The notes beneath the pieces are model-generated. The model was not told the origin of the DNA. It made no database searches and was given only the letters and a program-made list of their open reading frames with translations. The position numbers and the translations under genes were made by a program. Shown here piece by piece: positions 1 through 12,115 of a stretch of DNA of 64,000 bases. Origin of the DNA: Gordius sp. MW1 (Eukaryota; Nematomorpha; Gordioida; Gordea; Gordiidae); assembly GCA_964036665.1 (NCBI GenBank), contig OZ038531.1:4402001-4466000 (forward strand). The letters are read 5' to 3'. Positions within the stretch are counted from its first letter, which is position 1. Each line of letters begins with the position of its first letter.

Positions 1-735
1 CGGGCAACTGTCCTAAATTTTTATTTTCGGGCGGGCTCGGGCGGGCACGAAGAAGAGAGCATTCGGGCAATTCGGGCTTAATGAGATTTTTTAGATAGTG
101 TAGTTTTTTGTTACTTTTCATTAAATTGCATAAGAAAATGCTAAAAAATCGCCATCCGTCCCCAAGTTATTTTTACAATTTTTGCCAGAACCCCTTTATT
201 TCCATCAAGTCCCTAGCTAGGTTATGGAAAGGATTAAAATATTTATATTTATGCAGCCCTTTCATTGTTCGTAATTCGCATGTGCCGTCTATACATAGTA
301 CAAAATCGTCACGCCCAAATTGATACAACGCCGAAAGTGTTAAATTTCATTCTAATATCATTTAGTTTTTTAACAAATGATTTAACAAGGCTTCTCCAAT
401 TCGCCTTTATTATTCCCTTATCACTCATCGCTATCGCTAAAAATATTTTAGAAAGATCAAATACTACGTTTTTTGACAAATTAGGATTAAAATTAAAGTA
501 CAAAAGTTTCATTTGAAAAAATCATTCGACTTTTAAATATTGAAAGAATTTTAAGTCGCAAAATTTCGAGCCTAACAGGCAAATTTAATATTTCGGGCCG
601 GGCATTTCGGGCAGCATTAATGTTTCGGGCGGGCTCGGGCGGACACCAGAAGGGTTCGGGCGGGCTCGGGCGGGCAATGAGGTTAGAGAATTGAACCGGG
701 CCGGGTTCGGGCAGAAAATTCCTAACAAATCTGAC
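1..735. repeat. CGGGC-rich repeat arms, hAT-MITE type
   Basis: Two clusters of CGGGC/GGGCTCGGGC simple sequence (about 22-100 and 590-715) flank AT-rich DNA. Complete elements at 25593 and 31048 have the same build: G/C-rich degenerate arms around an AT core. The left end lies at or before the window edge, so no terminal repeat or target duplication can be read. Short open frames inside have no recognisable protein content. Confidence 0.45.
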
Positions 736-739
736 CTCA

Positions 740-2277
740 TAGCGTTTAGCATGAATCGCTCATTCCTTCTCTCCCCTTCGCATTTAACTCACTCCTTCCC
801 CAACCTTACATGTTATTTAGCAACTCATACACCATATTTTGCACTTTTTTATAAAATTGTCGTTTATTGTATAAATTAGTAAAAAAATTTAAATTTTTTC
901 TAGTATAGTTTTAATTAATTAAACTTAAATTTTTTTAATGATTAATTTTTTTAATTTAAAGTTTATACAACCTTAAAAAGGAAATTTTGTCATGTATAGG
1001 TTTATTGTCGTGATTTTCATTATTTATACAATTTTTTTGGTAAATTTTTTGTTAACGGCTTTAATAAAACATGGTGTATATTATAGTTTATTTCCTGGAT
1101 GAAAATCTAATCACCAACTCTTTCCGTCTCCTTATTTGGCATGTGGCATGTACCTCACCCTTTTTTCATTGTGAAATGTGTTTTGGGAACTCTTGCAACT
1201 GACCCTGCGCCTTTCATAATTATTTTCCGTCTAAATTTGTTTATTAATTTGGTATTTTATAAAATGATTTTTACATATACAATAGTATATTAATCGTTAG
1301 ATTACTTCAGAAGATTGTCGATATTATTTTTCCCGACCCGTGTTTGAATAATGAAAATATTGATTATTAAATTTTACATGCATTTCTTTTGTTTTATGTA
1401 TGCATAATTTATTGTATTTTACATTACTTTTTTGACAATAATGACCATGGCTTACTTCTACTTATCTGACCCTGGCCAAAATTCTAATAAATTGCTATTT
1501 ATGCCGCACCATGCCTATGTCTAATTGAGTCCTGTTATAAATATAGGCTATTTGCCTTTTTTCAAGATAATTATTAATTTTTTTTTGATTGAGATGCGCG
1601 GTTGGTACAGACATTGCTGTGTATGCCTATTTTATACGCCTTCCCGTGAGGTTAATAGGTGATTACTCTCATCAAATCAATATTTAACAAAAAATATCTT
1701 TTGCAGCAACTTTTTACTTCTCATTTGTAATTGTTTTTCGGCCGCTTTTTTAAGTAAGGTTTTGTTGGTTTGAACTAACTTTCAGGCCAACAATGTATAT
1801 ATTTGCCTACTTGCTTGATCATTGCCCCCTCTCCCTCATAGGCATCCCCCTATCTCGCGCATAGATTGCATAGCAAATGTGCTACATTTATAGGAATTAT
1901 AGATGAGTTTTATACAAACAATACCCAACCCTAGGCGCATGTACCAAAACGAACTCCAAGTCGGACCCTCGGCCCCCCTATTCCCCCCCCAGGGGCAAGC
2001 CCCTGGTTAGACCTTGTGATCAATCAAAAAGCGTCTTTTACCAAATTTAGTAATTATTCAACTATTTGTATGACATTATTAAATTAAGTAGGTTCATTAA
2101 AACGATTTGTTGAATTAAATATGTATTATTATTATAATAATATGATTGGGAAAACTAATACGATATATGGATGCTGCCGAAAAGTTCTTTAAATTGAAAA
2201 TGTCGAATGACAAAAACGGAACAATGTTATTTATTGATGTATGTAATTTGTGGTTAATATTTATTAATTTCCAAATT
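740..2277. other. AT-rich DNA without recognised genes
   Basis: No coding signal or complete mobile element is visible. The only recognisable piece is a degenerate minus-strand copy of the CT-rich repeat at about 1799-1915. It keeps a variant of the core (ATTGCATAGCAAATGTGCTAC) and the following ATAGATGAG. A short poly-C stretch near 1985 precedes the intergenic DNA of the minus-strand gene at 2278. Confidence 0.5.
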
Positions 2278-3083
2278 CTATATAGTGTAAACAACGATAA
2301 AAGATTTTTTGAATTCCAGTTCAGGCATATCTCTTTGCTGAGGGGTTATCGAAACATTAAAAGACGCCTGTTTATCAGATTGAAGCGCTTGGCTAACAGC
2401 TGATTTAATGTCAAACTCAGCAAAATAATCATGACGACAAGGCGGGACATTAACTTTGAGAGAACCAACGTTACTATTGCTTACCATAATTTCGTATTGC
2501 GTTCCACTATTATCATCCTCGTCGCACTCCACTGACAAATAAAAAACTGCAGATCCTATTTTACTCGACCCATCTAAAGGAGGTGCTAATTGAAAAGCCA
2601 AGTTGCCGGTAGAATCATCATTGAAGCCGTTGAAAACTTTGTTGTAAGACACTGTTTTGACATCGATAAAGTAGTTAAAAAAATTAATAAAAGAGCTTTG
2701 GTGCTACACATACTAATATTAAAGTTTGTTTACAGCCCCAAATATAACTTTCGTTATATAATTTGCATGAAATCTAAAAGCAAACCGGCAATCAACATAA
2801 TATTTGGTAAACCATGACTTTATTTTAAAATTAAGCTTAAAAAGTATGCTAGGTTAATGTAGATCAAACCTGGAAAAAATAGAGTTGCTTTTTGATATTT
2901 TCCCTGGGTCCAATCATTGTTAATGACATCTGAAAGAGTTGAGTTAGGAACTATGCTATAAGGCGTTCTTATATTTGGCCCACCTTTCGTTCTTTCTATA
3001 TACATTTTTGACTGCCTCTTGACATGGGCATTCAAGCACCCGATAAAAAGTGTAATGCTCAGTGTTAGGATTAGGAATAACAT
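2278..3083 (-). CDS. secreted protein, TGF-beta-prodomain-like, two exons
   Basis: Two exons can be joined on the minus strand: 3083-2870 (from ATG) and 2651-2278 (to TAG). The 218-bp intron has GT/AG ends at phase 1. The total is 588 nt, or 195 residues. The start is chosen because it opens directly into a hydrophobic signal peptide (MLFLILTLSITLFIGCLNA) followed by a basic stretch (HVKRQSK). The rest reads as a beta-rich extracellular domain. Its order of segments resembles TGF-beta-family prodomains: LAFQL, then an IGSAVFYLSV strand, then FDIKSAVSQAL, then FNVSI, then a terminal KKSFIVVYT strand. No cystine-knot mature domain follows; the frame stops straight after the last strand. It could be a stand-alone prodomain-like protein, a gene with a further unseen exon, or an unrelated beta-sandwich. 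Exon structure and signal peptide are convincing; the family call is tentative. Confidence 0.5.
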
Positions 3084-3688
3084 CTGACAAAGAATTTTAA
3101 TGTATATAAAAATAAGGTAATTCAAAAATGTTTCATAATTAATTTTTCAAATTTATCTTGCATTTAAGCAGATGTTATATGATAATATTAATAAAAAGAA
3201 AAAATTACGATCATCAGAAATTATCAAATTGATTAATTTTTTTAGTTATGTCAAAATGTTATAAATTAAATATGCATTTTTTTAATTTGTCATCCAAATA
3301 TGGGCGTTAATAACGGAAATGAAGAAATCTACATTATTATAGTAGACATTAATTAATATTATTTAATAACACAGGTCTTCAAATGACTTTGTGATTTCAT
3401 CCCAAAATCAGACCAATAATTCTGATAGATAATTTTGCGCTAAAAAATAATCTGTTTTTAGTTTTTTTAAAAACCTCAAGTTTTTTAAGATAAACGAGTT
3501 GAAGGTGCAAAAAATGCTCATTTAAACCTTTTTTGAGACTATATTGCCATTGCATTTATAATTTATCCTGAAAAATAAATTTATTCATGTAGATAAATTT
3601 TTCATCAATATGTCCATTTTTTTGTCTCACTTAAATATTTATTAACGTTTACGTGAACCCCTTCCCCTTATCAAAATTAGTCCCACTA

Positions 3689-3906
3689 TGGCTGGAAAAC
3701 GGAGTACATTAAAGTACATACTACACGCGCGATGTTTACTAATGCATCAATCTTTCCCTTTCTCCTTCTCTCCCGATCCCGCCCTCATATCTAGTCAATC
3801 ACACATGAAGGGGGCGGAAATGGAGAAGAAAGGGAGGAGAGTAGGAGGTGTGTTAATAAACATCGCATACGCAGTATGTACTCTAATGTAATCCGTTTTC
3901 CAACCA
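3689..3906. mobile_element. TA-flanked fold-back MITE, mariner-like
   Basis: An inverted repeat of about 50 bp (TGGCTGGAAAACGGAGTACA on the left, its imperfect complement ending at 3906) encloses a CT-rich then GA-rich centre. TA dinucleotides lie on both sides (3687-3688 and 3907-3908), as expected for Tc1/mariner-type insertion. There is no coding capacity. A two-base duplication is weak evidence, so the superfamily is an inference. Confidence 0.6.
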
Positions 3907-3908
3907 TA

Positions 3909-5189
3909 ATCAGACGAAAGGGTAAAGGGTTCAGGTAAACGCGCATAAATTTAAATATAGAGAACAAAATAAACTAAAATAATGGACCTATAGATGACAA
4001 TTTTATCTACTGGAATAAATTAATAATAATAGAATAAATTAAAAATGCCGTGTCAATATAGCCTTATGCACCTTCAACCTTGCTTATCTAAAAACCGGGA
4101 AGTTTTGGGGAAAAGAACTAAAAACATATTATTTCTCAGCGCAAAATTTTTTGTAAAAATTATAGGTCCGATCGCAGGATGGTTTTTTACCTGTGTAATT
4201 GAATTCCATATTAAATTTGATATGGAATGTAGGTATAAATACAAAATAGATTACCTTTAAAACTATAAAGCTGCTCATTTTTCGTCAGACGAGTTTTTCT
4301 ATAAAACAGTTATATATACGGACTATAATTGCACGTTGTGTCAAAATATGTAAATGAAAATAAACAGACAATAAATAAATAATTTAATGAATAGTAAAAG
4401 GATAATGATTTTAGTTTATATTAAATACCTATCTGGTTGAAGAAACTTTGAATCTAGTAAAAATAGTATCTATATATGAATATACTATTCAATAAGGTTA
4501 GTTCTTTAAATAAGTTAAGAATTTCCTAAGGCTATAATCGTTATCATCTTTAACAAATCACTTAACTTATCCAAATAATCTTTTGAATTTGTTACTTGCC
4601 ATTAAACAAGCGAAGATACGCTTATTAAACCACTTATTTATTAAATAAGGCTAATTGCCAATTTTTTAATTCAGCAAAATATATTTAACAAAGAAGTACA
4701 CAAGTTGCCAATAAGTTTTTTGGACATCAACTACTAACCAACCCACTTCAAAATATTAAACAATAAAGCCAATAAAAAAGTCTTTTAGGCAAAAGTCATC
4801 AACCAAAATTAAATTGCTTAGATTTAAAATTCGCCTTAAGGATGTCAATTCTCTTAAAATAATAGAAAACACTTTTCATATTCGGTGTGACAATTTGACA
4901 TGTGATACATTAGGTACATTTTATGTAATCAAAAACTTTACAATTTCGCCATAGATTGTAACACATATGCGGCCTGAAACATGTTTGATTTCAAAGCCAC
5001 TAAGAGTTTCTACGATTTGGACTGATACATGGTACATGTAAGTAAATAAGCTTTATTATTATTTTTGAAATAATCTATGTTGGCAAATCTGTTTACAAAT
5101 TTATAGTAGTGCTGAGACAAAATTCATTTTGTGTCTTTTCTACCACGAGAGTAATTTGATCTTAATAGTTAGTGCTCATTATTTCCTAT
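3909..5189. other. AT-rich intergenic DNA, nothing recognised
   Basis: No conserved coding frame, terminal repeat pair or tandem array was found. Open frames of 60-70 codons here have no recognisable motif. Confidence 0.5.
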
Positions 5190-6385
5190 GGAATTTGGGG
5201 TCGGGCATGGTCGAAATCTTTTGCAATTAAAATATATATTTGCTCCAGCAAAAACGCCTATTATGATTAAAGATAACAACTCAAAAGCGGGCTATATAAT
5301 TTTTGTATTAGCTCGACTACGGCCTTAACAATTATTTTGCACGTCGACGCTAGTGTAAGTGTGAGGGAAGAAAGAAGACAAGTTACAGAAGGGCGCGCTC
5401 TGGGATAAGAGTTGAAAATCGAGAGTTTATAATGGGGGTGTGGGGGGAGGCAAAGAGGGGAGGGGGCAATGGTAAAACTATTGGCAGGGGTCAGAACAAT
5501 AGATACATTTTTGCCCTAAAAGTTAGCAACCCACACCAAAAGCTTACAAAAACAATCAAAAATAAATTAAAGCCAAGTGAGGGTCAGAAAAAGGACCAAA
5601 TGGTGGAACTTTGGGCGAGTAAAGGTTATCAATTATTCTCAACCAAAAATTATTTTTAACCGAAAAAATGTATATTATTTAAAGTTAGGTACCCAGGTGG
5701 CCAAAACTGTGGGCACAAAAATAAATACGCATTTTGGCCAGGGTCAGACAAATTTAAACAACGGTCATTGGTATATCTGCAGTAAATATTAAGGCGAAAT
5801 TGCAGCATGGTGTCGAGCCAGAGTCGGAAAAATTAAATGTGGGATAAACTTCAAAAGGGATCGAAAATAAGCAGCAAAAATAAATAGAAAGTAATTAAGG
5901 TTTATGGTCTCGGGCCAGGGTCAGACAAATTAGAAGTAAGCAGCGGTGATCATTAATTTGCAAAGAATTATAGCCAGTTTCGCTTTTATCCGTTATAAAG
6001 CCACAACCTTAACAAGTTGCCAAAAAAAAATATTATATATATTAAGGTAATCAGTTGGGCAAAACAAAAATGGAATTGGGGCTCAGGCTAGGTTGAAAAA
6101 ATTTAAGCCAACCAGAGTCTATATGCAAAAGCAAAATAAAAGTCTTTTACAAAAGTATAAAATGGTAGCAGACTCGCATTAGTTTCCAGTCCAATTATAA
6201 AACAAGTTGGACAGGACAGGACGGACAACTAAAAGCGAGCCTATAAATCATAGCAATTAATATAATTAAAGCCTGTAAATCAGTTATAGCAAAGTGATTT
6301 GACGGATATAAACCAAATAAATATAATAATTATATGGAAAATGGGCAATAAATATCGCTTAAATAATAAAAAAAGAACGTAAATT
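5190..6385 (+). repeat. diverged repeat carrying GGCCAGGGTCAGACAAATT
   Basis: Variants of GGCCAGGGTCAGACAAATT recur near 5475, 5578, 5738, 5818, 5913 and 6083, at irregular 80-170 bp spacing with heavy divergence. It looks like an old tandem or dispersed repeat. The open frames at 5432-5792 run through it and show no protein-like composition. Confidence 0.4.
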
Positions 6386-6387
6386 AA

Positions 6388-6596
6388 TACTCGGGCCTTC
6401 GGCCCTCGTAGGAAGGGGGAGAAGGGAAGGGGAGGAGGGGAAGGGAAGGGAAGGGGAGGAGGGGAAGGGAAGGGAAGGGAAGGGAAGGGGGGACGACTCA
6501 TCTATACTCCGTATAAATGTATCATATTTGCTATGCAATTTATGGGCGAGAAAGGTGGGAAGGGGCGAGAATGCCTATAGGGGGGTATTAAATGCC
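6388..6596 (+). repeat. GA-rich dispersed repeat, copy 1
   Basis: The element begins with the hairpin CTCGGGCCTTCGGCCCTCGT, continues as a GGGAAGGGGA purine tract, then TATACTCCGTATAAA, then the core GCTATGCAATTTATGGGCGA. It ends near GCCTATAGGGGGGTATTAAA. The same order recurs at 14804, 18200, 37351, 60436 and 63718. The purine tract length varies between copies. Confidence 0.8.
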
Positions 6597-6635
6597 TAAT
6601 GATTAATTAATTAGTTATACAAATTTTCCATTTAT

Positions 6636-6711
6636 AGGCAAAATTTAATAAGGCAAGGGTTAGGGTTAGATTTAGTGTTTGCATCTAGTTGCGTAATACA
6701 TTACTTTTTAT
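6636..6711 (+). repeat. dispersed repeat with GGGTTAGGGTTAGA
   Basis: A stretch of about 75 bp containing GGGTTAGGGTTAGATTTAGT and TTGCGTAATACATTACTTTT is nearly identical to 12613-12695. Minus-strand relatives lie near 19850-19900 and 20065-20095. The TTAGGG-like unit occurs only about twice per copy, so this is not a telomere tract. Confidence 0.7.
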
Positions 6712-7032
6712 GGCCTTTAGTGATTATGGGTCTAACAAACATTATATTATAAAACATCACAATGTTAAGAATTTGCAGAATTGTTGGGAGAAATTTTTTG
6801 TTGAATTTGAACAATTTTTAATTAAAAAAATCAAAAATTTTGCCAATGGTCATTTTTTCTCCATTGGTCAGTACCAACAGATACTCTATAACAGTGATTC
6901 TTAGCCTGGGGGTCGCGAGAAGTTTGCCGGGGGGTAGCCAAATTTTTTTATAATATATAAAAATATTCAGAAAAGCTTTAGAAAATACTCACCAGGGGAT
7001 CGAACTCGTTGCCTTAAGATTCATTATTAGAA

Positions 7033-7287
7033 TTGATAAATGATTGTAATTTTAAATCTTTGTTTAAAACTAAAAGTTTGCCGCAATTTTGGATACAAAT
7101 TCGTGCAGAATATCCTCCATTATTTTCAGCAGCAATTCAAAATTTGCTGCCTTTCGCTAATACATATTTGTGTGAAAAAGGCTTCTCAACTATGGTGGAT
7201 ATAAAAACTAAAAAACGCAATCGATTGCGACTAGATTCCTGCATGAGGATAGCATTGCAATCAATTGAACCAAGAATTAACAAATAA
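7033..7287 (+). pseudogene. hAT transposase C-terminal dimerisation fragment
   Basis: An 84-codon open frame ending in TAA encodes the C-terminal part of an animal hAT transposase of the ZBED/Buster-like kind. It shows FWIQIRAEYPPLF, then LLPFANTYLCEKGFS (the conserved hAT dimerisation core), then KTKKRNRLRLD. The upstream zinc finger and RNase-H-like domains are missing, so this is a relic. It lies 140 bp inside the left end of the hAT element at 6892. Confidence 0.85.
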
Positions 7288-7823
7288 GGTGAAGATGTTC
7301 AGCAGCAGAAATCTCATTAATTTCCTAATGCATATATTTTTTATTTTAAACATTGTTTTTTGTTTAATTATGAAGTTTTTATGTTATTATTGTCATATAT
7401 GACCATAGACTAAGAATAACATAGACCGCCGAACAGCTGATAATTTGCGAGCAACTTTAGAAGCCGCCATAATTAGTACCTTAACATTTATGTTTATGAA
7501 CTCAACGTGTTCTATTGCGTTATATTTTATCGCGTTTTTTAAAATTTAAAAATTAACTGAATACTTCATAACAAAAACTTTTAGTAAATAAAAAAATATA
7601 TGTTAGGCAAAGAAAAAATACTCCTATAATAAAATTTCAAAAAAAAGTTCAAAGAAATAATTAATAAGTAACACTTTAGAATGATAAAGAGAAATAACAT
7701 AATAGCGCCATCTATAATATATTTTATTTATTATATTAAGTTACAATTTTACGATACCGGGCATCATCAAAGTTTCGCATGTGAGACTATATTAATAAAT
7801 TAATTAGTTGTCAACAAAAAAAA

Positions 7824-10800
7824 TTATTGCCCTTTAAAAATAATAGTTTTATTAAATTTCTGCCTAATATTAGTTTTAAATTCTTGGTTTGAAATATTGC
7901 AAAAATTATGAAGTAAAATTTTGCTATACATATTAATTATTAATTTAACCAATAATTGTAAATGATTTAAGGATCCTAACTCTTGGTCAACAATATGATT
8001 AATTAAAGATGCAAAAATATTAGACCCAATCAATGAATGAAAAACCTTAATTTCAATTATAAATAAAATGTTTTTAGAAAAAAGTTTATTTTTATGTTTT
8101 AAAATTCTAAAAACTGTCTCAGTTTTTTTGCAGATATTTACAACATCAGTAGACGGGACAACTAATCCACCTTTGTTTTTTAAATTAATCAATAAATAGT
8201 TTGAAGATGAAAATGGTTGACAACTAATTAAAGAATTTATACAAATCTTACATGTTACTTTTTTGCGCAAAATCATTTGCCTCACAATGTATCCGCCAAT
8301 GTATGAAGAAATACATGAAATATAGGGAGAAATTAAATTAATATTTATATTGGCCTCGTCTTCTGTTTCAGTAAACTCTTCATTAATGTCTATGAAATTT
8401 TCATCTGCAATACAAGTAGAATCTTGTGGCGAGCAGTTTCCAGAAAATGGATAATAGATTTTTGATAAAAAAATTTTATTCAAAGAGTGACGCAATTGCA
8501 TTGCCGAAGGATTGTTGTTGTGGCAACCTCGGGCCCTGAGTAACCCAAAAAAACTTTCCAGGTGATCCTGGGAAAGTTTATAGGTTAATAAAAATCTAGA
8601 TATTATATAAATAATAAATATTTATAATATATTTACTTTAAAGGAGGTTTGGTCTCGATCAAGAGATCATGTGCAAGCATTTGAATTGCTTGCATATCTA
8701 TTAACATTCCTAATATACCTATTTTTTTATTTGATTGAATAACTGGCATTCCATCTGGAAGGCACAAAGTTCGAAAATATTTTGCACAATTATCATAGAA
8801 TTCATTAAGGTTAGCTAAAGAATCCTTGTATATAGGTTTTTTATTCCCTTTATGTAGAGCATTCCGTGAATTTAGTGTATCAAACAATCTTAAAGATAAC
8901 TTAGTAACAAACTAGTAAACATACTGATTCATTATATGAATAAACTCGATAGTCGCCTGGCAATCCTTAAACAAGAGAGGATCTATATGCCTCGCAAAAT
9001 CCATAGCATTTGCGACAGATTCCGAAAACAGCTGAGCCGCTAATTTCACCTTTAATAATTGCATATAAATGATATAATAATAAACCTTCATTCTTTGATT
9101 ATGAAAATAGACGTGTTCTTTGGTAAGCTTGTTTGCTGCCCTCAGACCTTCATGTTGTTGCAAATCATACAACCTAACAATGTATTTCCATTCGATTCTC
9201 TATCAAACATACATTATAATATTAAAAATATTAATCAACCTTTCCCTCATAATTCACAAGATAATCTACCCTTTCAAATAAATTTCTGACAAGTTTGAGC
9301 ATATGACATGCATCAAACATAAAATATATTTTTTCCGTGACGCATGTGGGGTTTGTAAAATATGGGCGAAGGGATTCAACCTCAAAAGATACCTATTTAT
9401 GTATTTTAGTTTTACAAAAAAATCAGATAATGTATCTTAAAAATTGACATGTTAAGGATTGAGATGTAATGGTAAAATTTATTATAATTGACATTTCCAT
9501 CTATTTAAATATAAACAATAAATATAAATCAAGTTACATTTAAGGCTTAGTTTTATTTTATAATACTAATAGATTGTTTAAATAAATTGCATACCCCCAG
9601 ATTTTCTGCCATTCTCTTGTTGGCTGCTAGACCATCGCAAGTTAAATTTTTGCAAATGACTCCACATTCTTTAAGTAGCTGAAGTGCATCTAACACAAGG
9701 GTTGCTTGTAGGTCAGCAGTGACACTACCCACAAGAAAATATCCAAGGGGTATCTTCCAGTGACTATTAATGGCAACTGCCATAATAAATAGTGCACTTT
9801 TGGCCTCTGGCAATAAATTTGATTGAATACCTTGCCCCACATCTACACACCTATAAATTAATTTAAAAAAAAGTAAGTCACTAATACCCTTCAAAGCCTT
9901 TTTTGTAATCGAGATGACGTCTGATGGCCATCTCATCTAATGTAATTGATATATATATCTGCCCTGTTTGCTTTCTTTGTAATTGTTTAATTGTGAAAAA
10001 AGCTTGTTTTAAAAATCCTAAAATAAATAATATAGATTATAAAATTTTTTTTTATATATTATACACATAAAGGATATATAAATTGTTAGTGTACCTGGTT
10101 TTATGTTTTCATTGACACACCATTTCCCAATCGTACTCTCTGTTGGCATACATATTACACTCCGAATAAAGTTGTAGGCTTGGGGTGAGTAATAATGAAG
10201 GGTTATTGCAAATCTTTTCATTTCATCAGAATAAGCCTTGTTGAAGGGATTATTAACACCTCCAGAGCTTAAGTGTGTATTTAGTATAGAAGTGAGAGGA
10301 GTATCACCAAAATAGTTTGTAATAATATCACCCCCCTCTCCTGGAATTAAGGATTTTTTATCAAGATGAGCAGCCAGGTCTTTTAGGGTCTTGAGTTTCT
10401 GAATTTGGCGATAATTTTTACTTCTTAAATTTTTGACAGTTTTTTTTAAATGCTTTATGAGATTTTCCTTCTTTTTTTCTTTTAGAGTATTAATAGCATA
10501 TGAATGATCCTTTTTTACTAAATTAAATATTAAAATTTATAAATTATATTTACTTGTATTCAAAGTTTTGCATAATGTTGTTATATCAATTAATGCTGAA
10601 TTCTGGGATGGCTCAATATTTCCTTGATGAATGTCTAAACTAGAAGCTGATGACTGATTTAGGTAATTCATATTGAAATATAAAAATTACAGTCAATGAA
10701 ATCTCAGATGGCTCTGCATTTTTTTGATGAATATGTGATGGCTCGTTGTTTTCTTGATAAATGTTTTTAGGAGTTGATGACTGTTTGAGTTATATAACAA

Positions 10801-11996
10801 TGTTACTAAAGTATATTTTCAAAATTAAATATGGATATAAACGAGGCTTGAACCTACTAACTATGTTTTCTATTAATATTAAAAAGTTTATTGTAATTAG
10901 GCATTAAGAAATGTTAATAATTTAATAACATTGAAAAAAATGCATAAAGGCAAAAAAAATTTAACCAATATCTAGATTATCATCTTATTTGAGGATGGGC
11001 ACTAAGTCCATCGCAAAAAAATAATTTGATTTGGCAATTGCAATTGATTGACTGAGTAAAAAGCTATTGGAAATTTTGCTTGGAGGAGACCTTGTGTTAA
11101 TTTTAAAAAAAAACCATAAAAAACTTAAAAGATTCTTCCCAAATGTCCCTAAGCATTAAGAGACAATGGGAATAAAACAAGAAGTTTCTAAAATGATGTC
11201 AATTAATATTAAGGTAGTGGAGGACATGTGCTATTAGTGGGAACATCTTCCCTAAAGAAGGACGTTTATTCATATTATAGCCATGTTGTAATCAACAATT
11301 CTTTTTGTGACACATAAAGGAATAAGGCTAGGACAATATATAAATGATATAATATTCCAATGTTATACAAATATAATTGTAAAAAGCCAAGCTTCTTCTA
11401 TATTCAGTGATTAGTTGCATATTCATAACATTAAGGAATATAAATTATTCCAGCATTTAGTAAAGATAAATTTGTAATACAAATTTGGAGCATTTGAAAA
11501 CCTTAAAGTCTAACCAAAGAGATGACTCAAGATTATTATGACACGACCCCATATATAGAGAATATCAAAATTAGTTTTAAGTTCATCTTAAAATTTGTTT
11601 TACTTATACTAAAGGAAAATGTTTGATTAATAATTGAAGGAGTATAAACAAATATTATTTACCTTTGTAGATGGATAATTTGATTCTTTGTCTATGTTTG
11701 TGATATTATGTAATGGGGATTGAATATTTTCTTGATCAATGTTTATAGGGGTTAAAAATAGAGATGGTACTATATTTTCTTTTAATCTTTTTTTGTTGAA
11801 ATCTTGTGGTTGAAAGTGTTTGCTGCAAATTCTTGAATGCTTTTTTAGACGAAATTCAGGCTTCATTAATTTTAGCCATTTCACTAAAATATTTTCATTT
11901 TTGGGGTACCTAAAAATAAATATAAAAAAAACAATTTATTTACCTGTGTAAAGACACTCCTTTGCCTTTAGACTTACATATTGCACAATACCGCAT
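7824..11996 (-). CDS. THAP-domain P-element-type transposase, 12 exons, intact
   Basis: The exons, read on the minus strand, are 11996-11944, 11909-11663, 10780-10691, 10653-10554, 10517-10095, 10017-9888, 9850-9595, 9380-9240, 9199-9086, 9049-8925, 8888-8637 and 8595-7824. They total 2,703 nt, giving 900 residues plus stop, with every junction GT/AG and in frame. The N-terminal THAP zinc finger has C4, C7, C46 and H49, with VPSLF at 65-69. A low-complexity linker follows (two related short exons), then a basic coiled coil (about 164-215) and the P/THAP9 core RFAITLHYYSPQAYNFIRS. RNase-H-like acidic residues are D332 (LDEMAIR), D420 (TCDG) and E657 (DHLE). The DACHMLKLVRN motif (456-466) and NKLTKEH lie in the inserted region between them. 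The NNNP motif follows DHLE. Family function is cut-and-paste transposition through terminal repeat binding. Nine of the eleven introns are 34-41 bp. The length is close to vertebrate THAP9 (about 900). No stop or frameshift was found. Confidence 0.95.
10781..11662 (-). other. large (882 bp) intron of the P-like transposase
   Basis: This is the only long intron of the gene, in phase 0 between the THAP exon and the linker exons. I see no open frame with transposase motifs and no terminal repeats in it. In Drosophila P elements an intron controls tissue-specific transposase production; whether this one has a regulatory role is unknown. Confidence 0.6.
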
Positions 11997-12115
11997 TATT
12001 TAAATAGGTACCTTATGTTGGCAACATGTCGGCAATGACATGTGCACGCGTATATATACGCATAATATATTGCTAGAAACAGCTGATCAGCGGTCTATGT
12101 TATTCTTAGTCTATG

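Larger units (their letters stand above)
7404..12115 (-). mobile_element. complete P-element-like (THAP) DNA transposon
   Basis: A 4,712-bp element is bounded by inverted repeats of about 36 bp (7404-7439 and 12080-12115). The first 26 bp (CATAGACTAAGAATAACATA, then GACCGC) are identical between the two ends, and a few mismatches follow. A perfect 8-bp duplication TATATGAC (7396-7403 and 12116-12123) flanks it; 8 bp is the P-superfamily signature. The element carries one transposase gene filling most of its length on the minus strand. Identical outer termini, a perfect duplication and an unbroken coding frame suggest a young and possibly active copy. A 419-bp relative with the same outermost bases lies at 51213-51631. 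Confidence 0.97.

Noticed and set aside
309..516. Overlapping frames on both strands at 265-516
   Set aside because: Short, mutually overlapping and inside the AT core of a CGGGC-arm repeat.
6280..6501. Proline-rich frame PSPPPLPFPSPPP (also 37249-37467, 18152-18433, 63737-63931)
   Set aside because: Translation of the GA/CT tract of the GA-rich repeat; no gene signals.
6641..6700. Telomere tract
   Set aside because: Only two TTAGGG-like units per site and repeated at internal positions with flanks.
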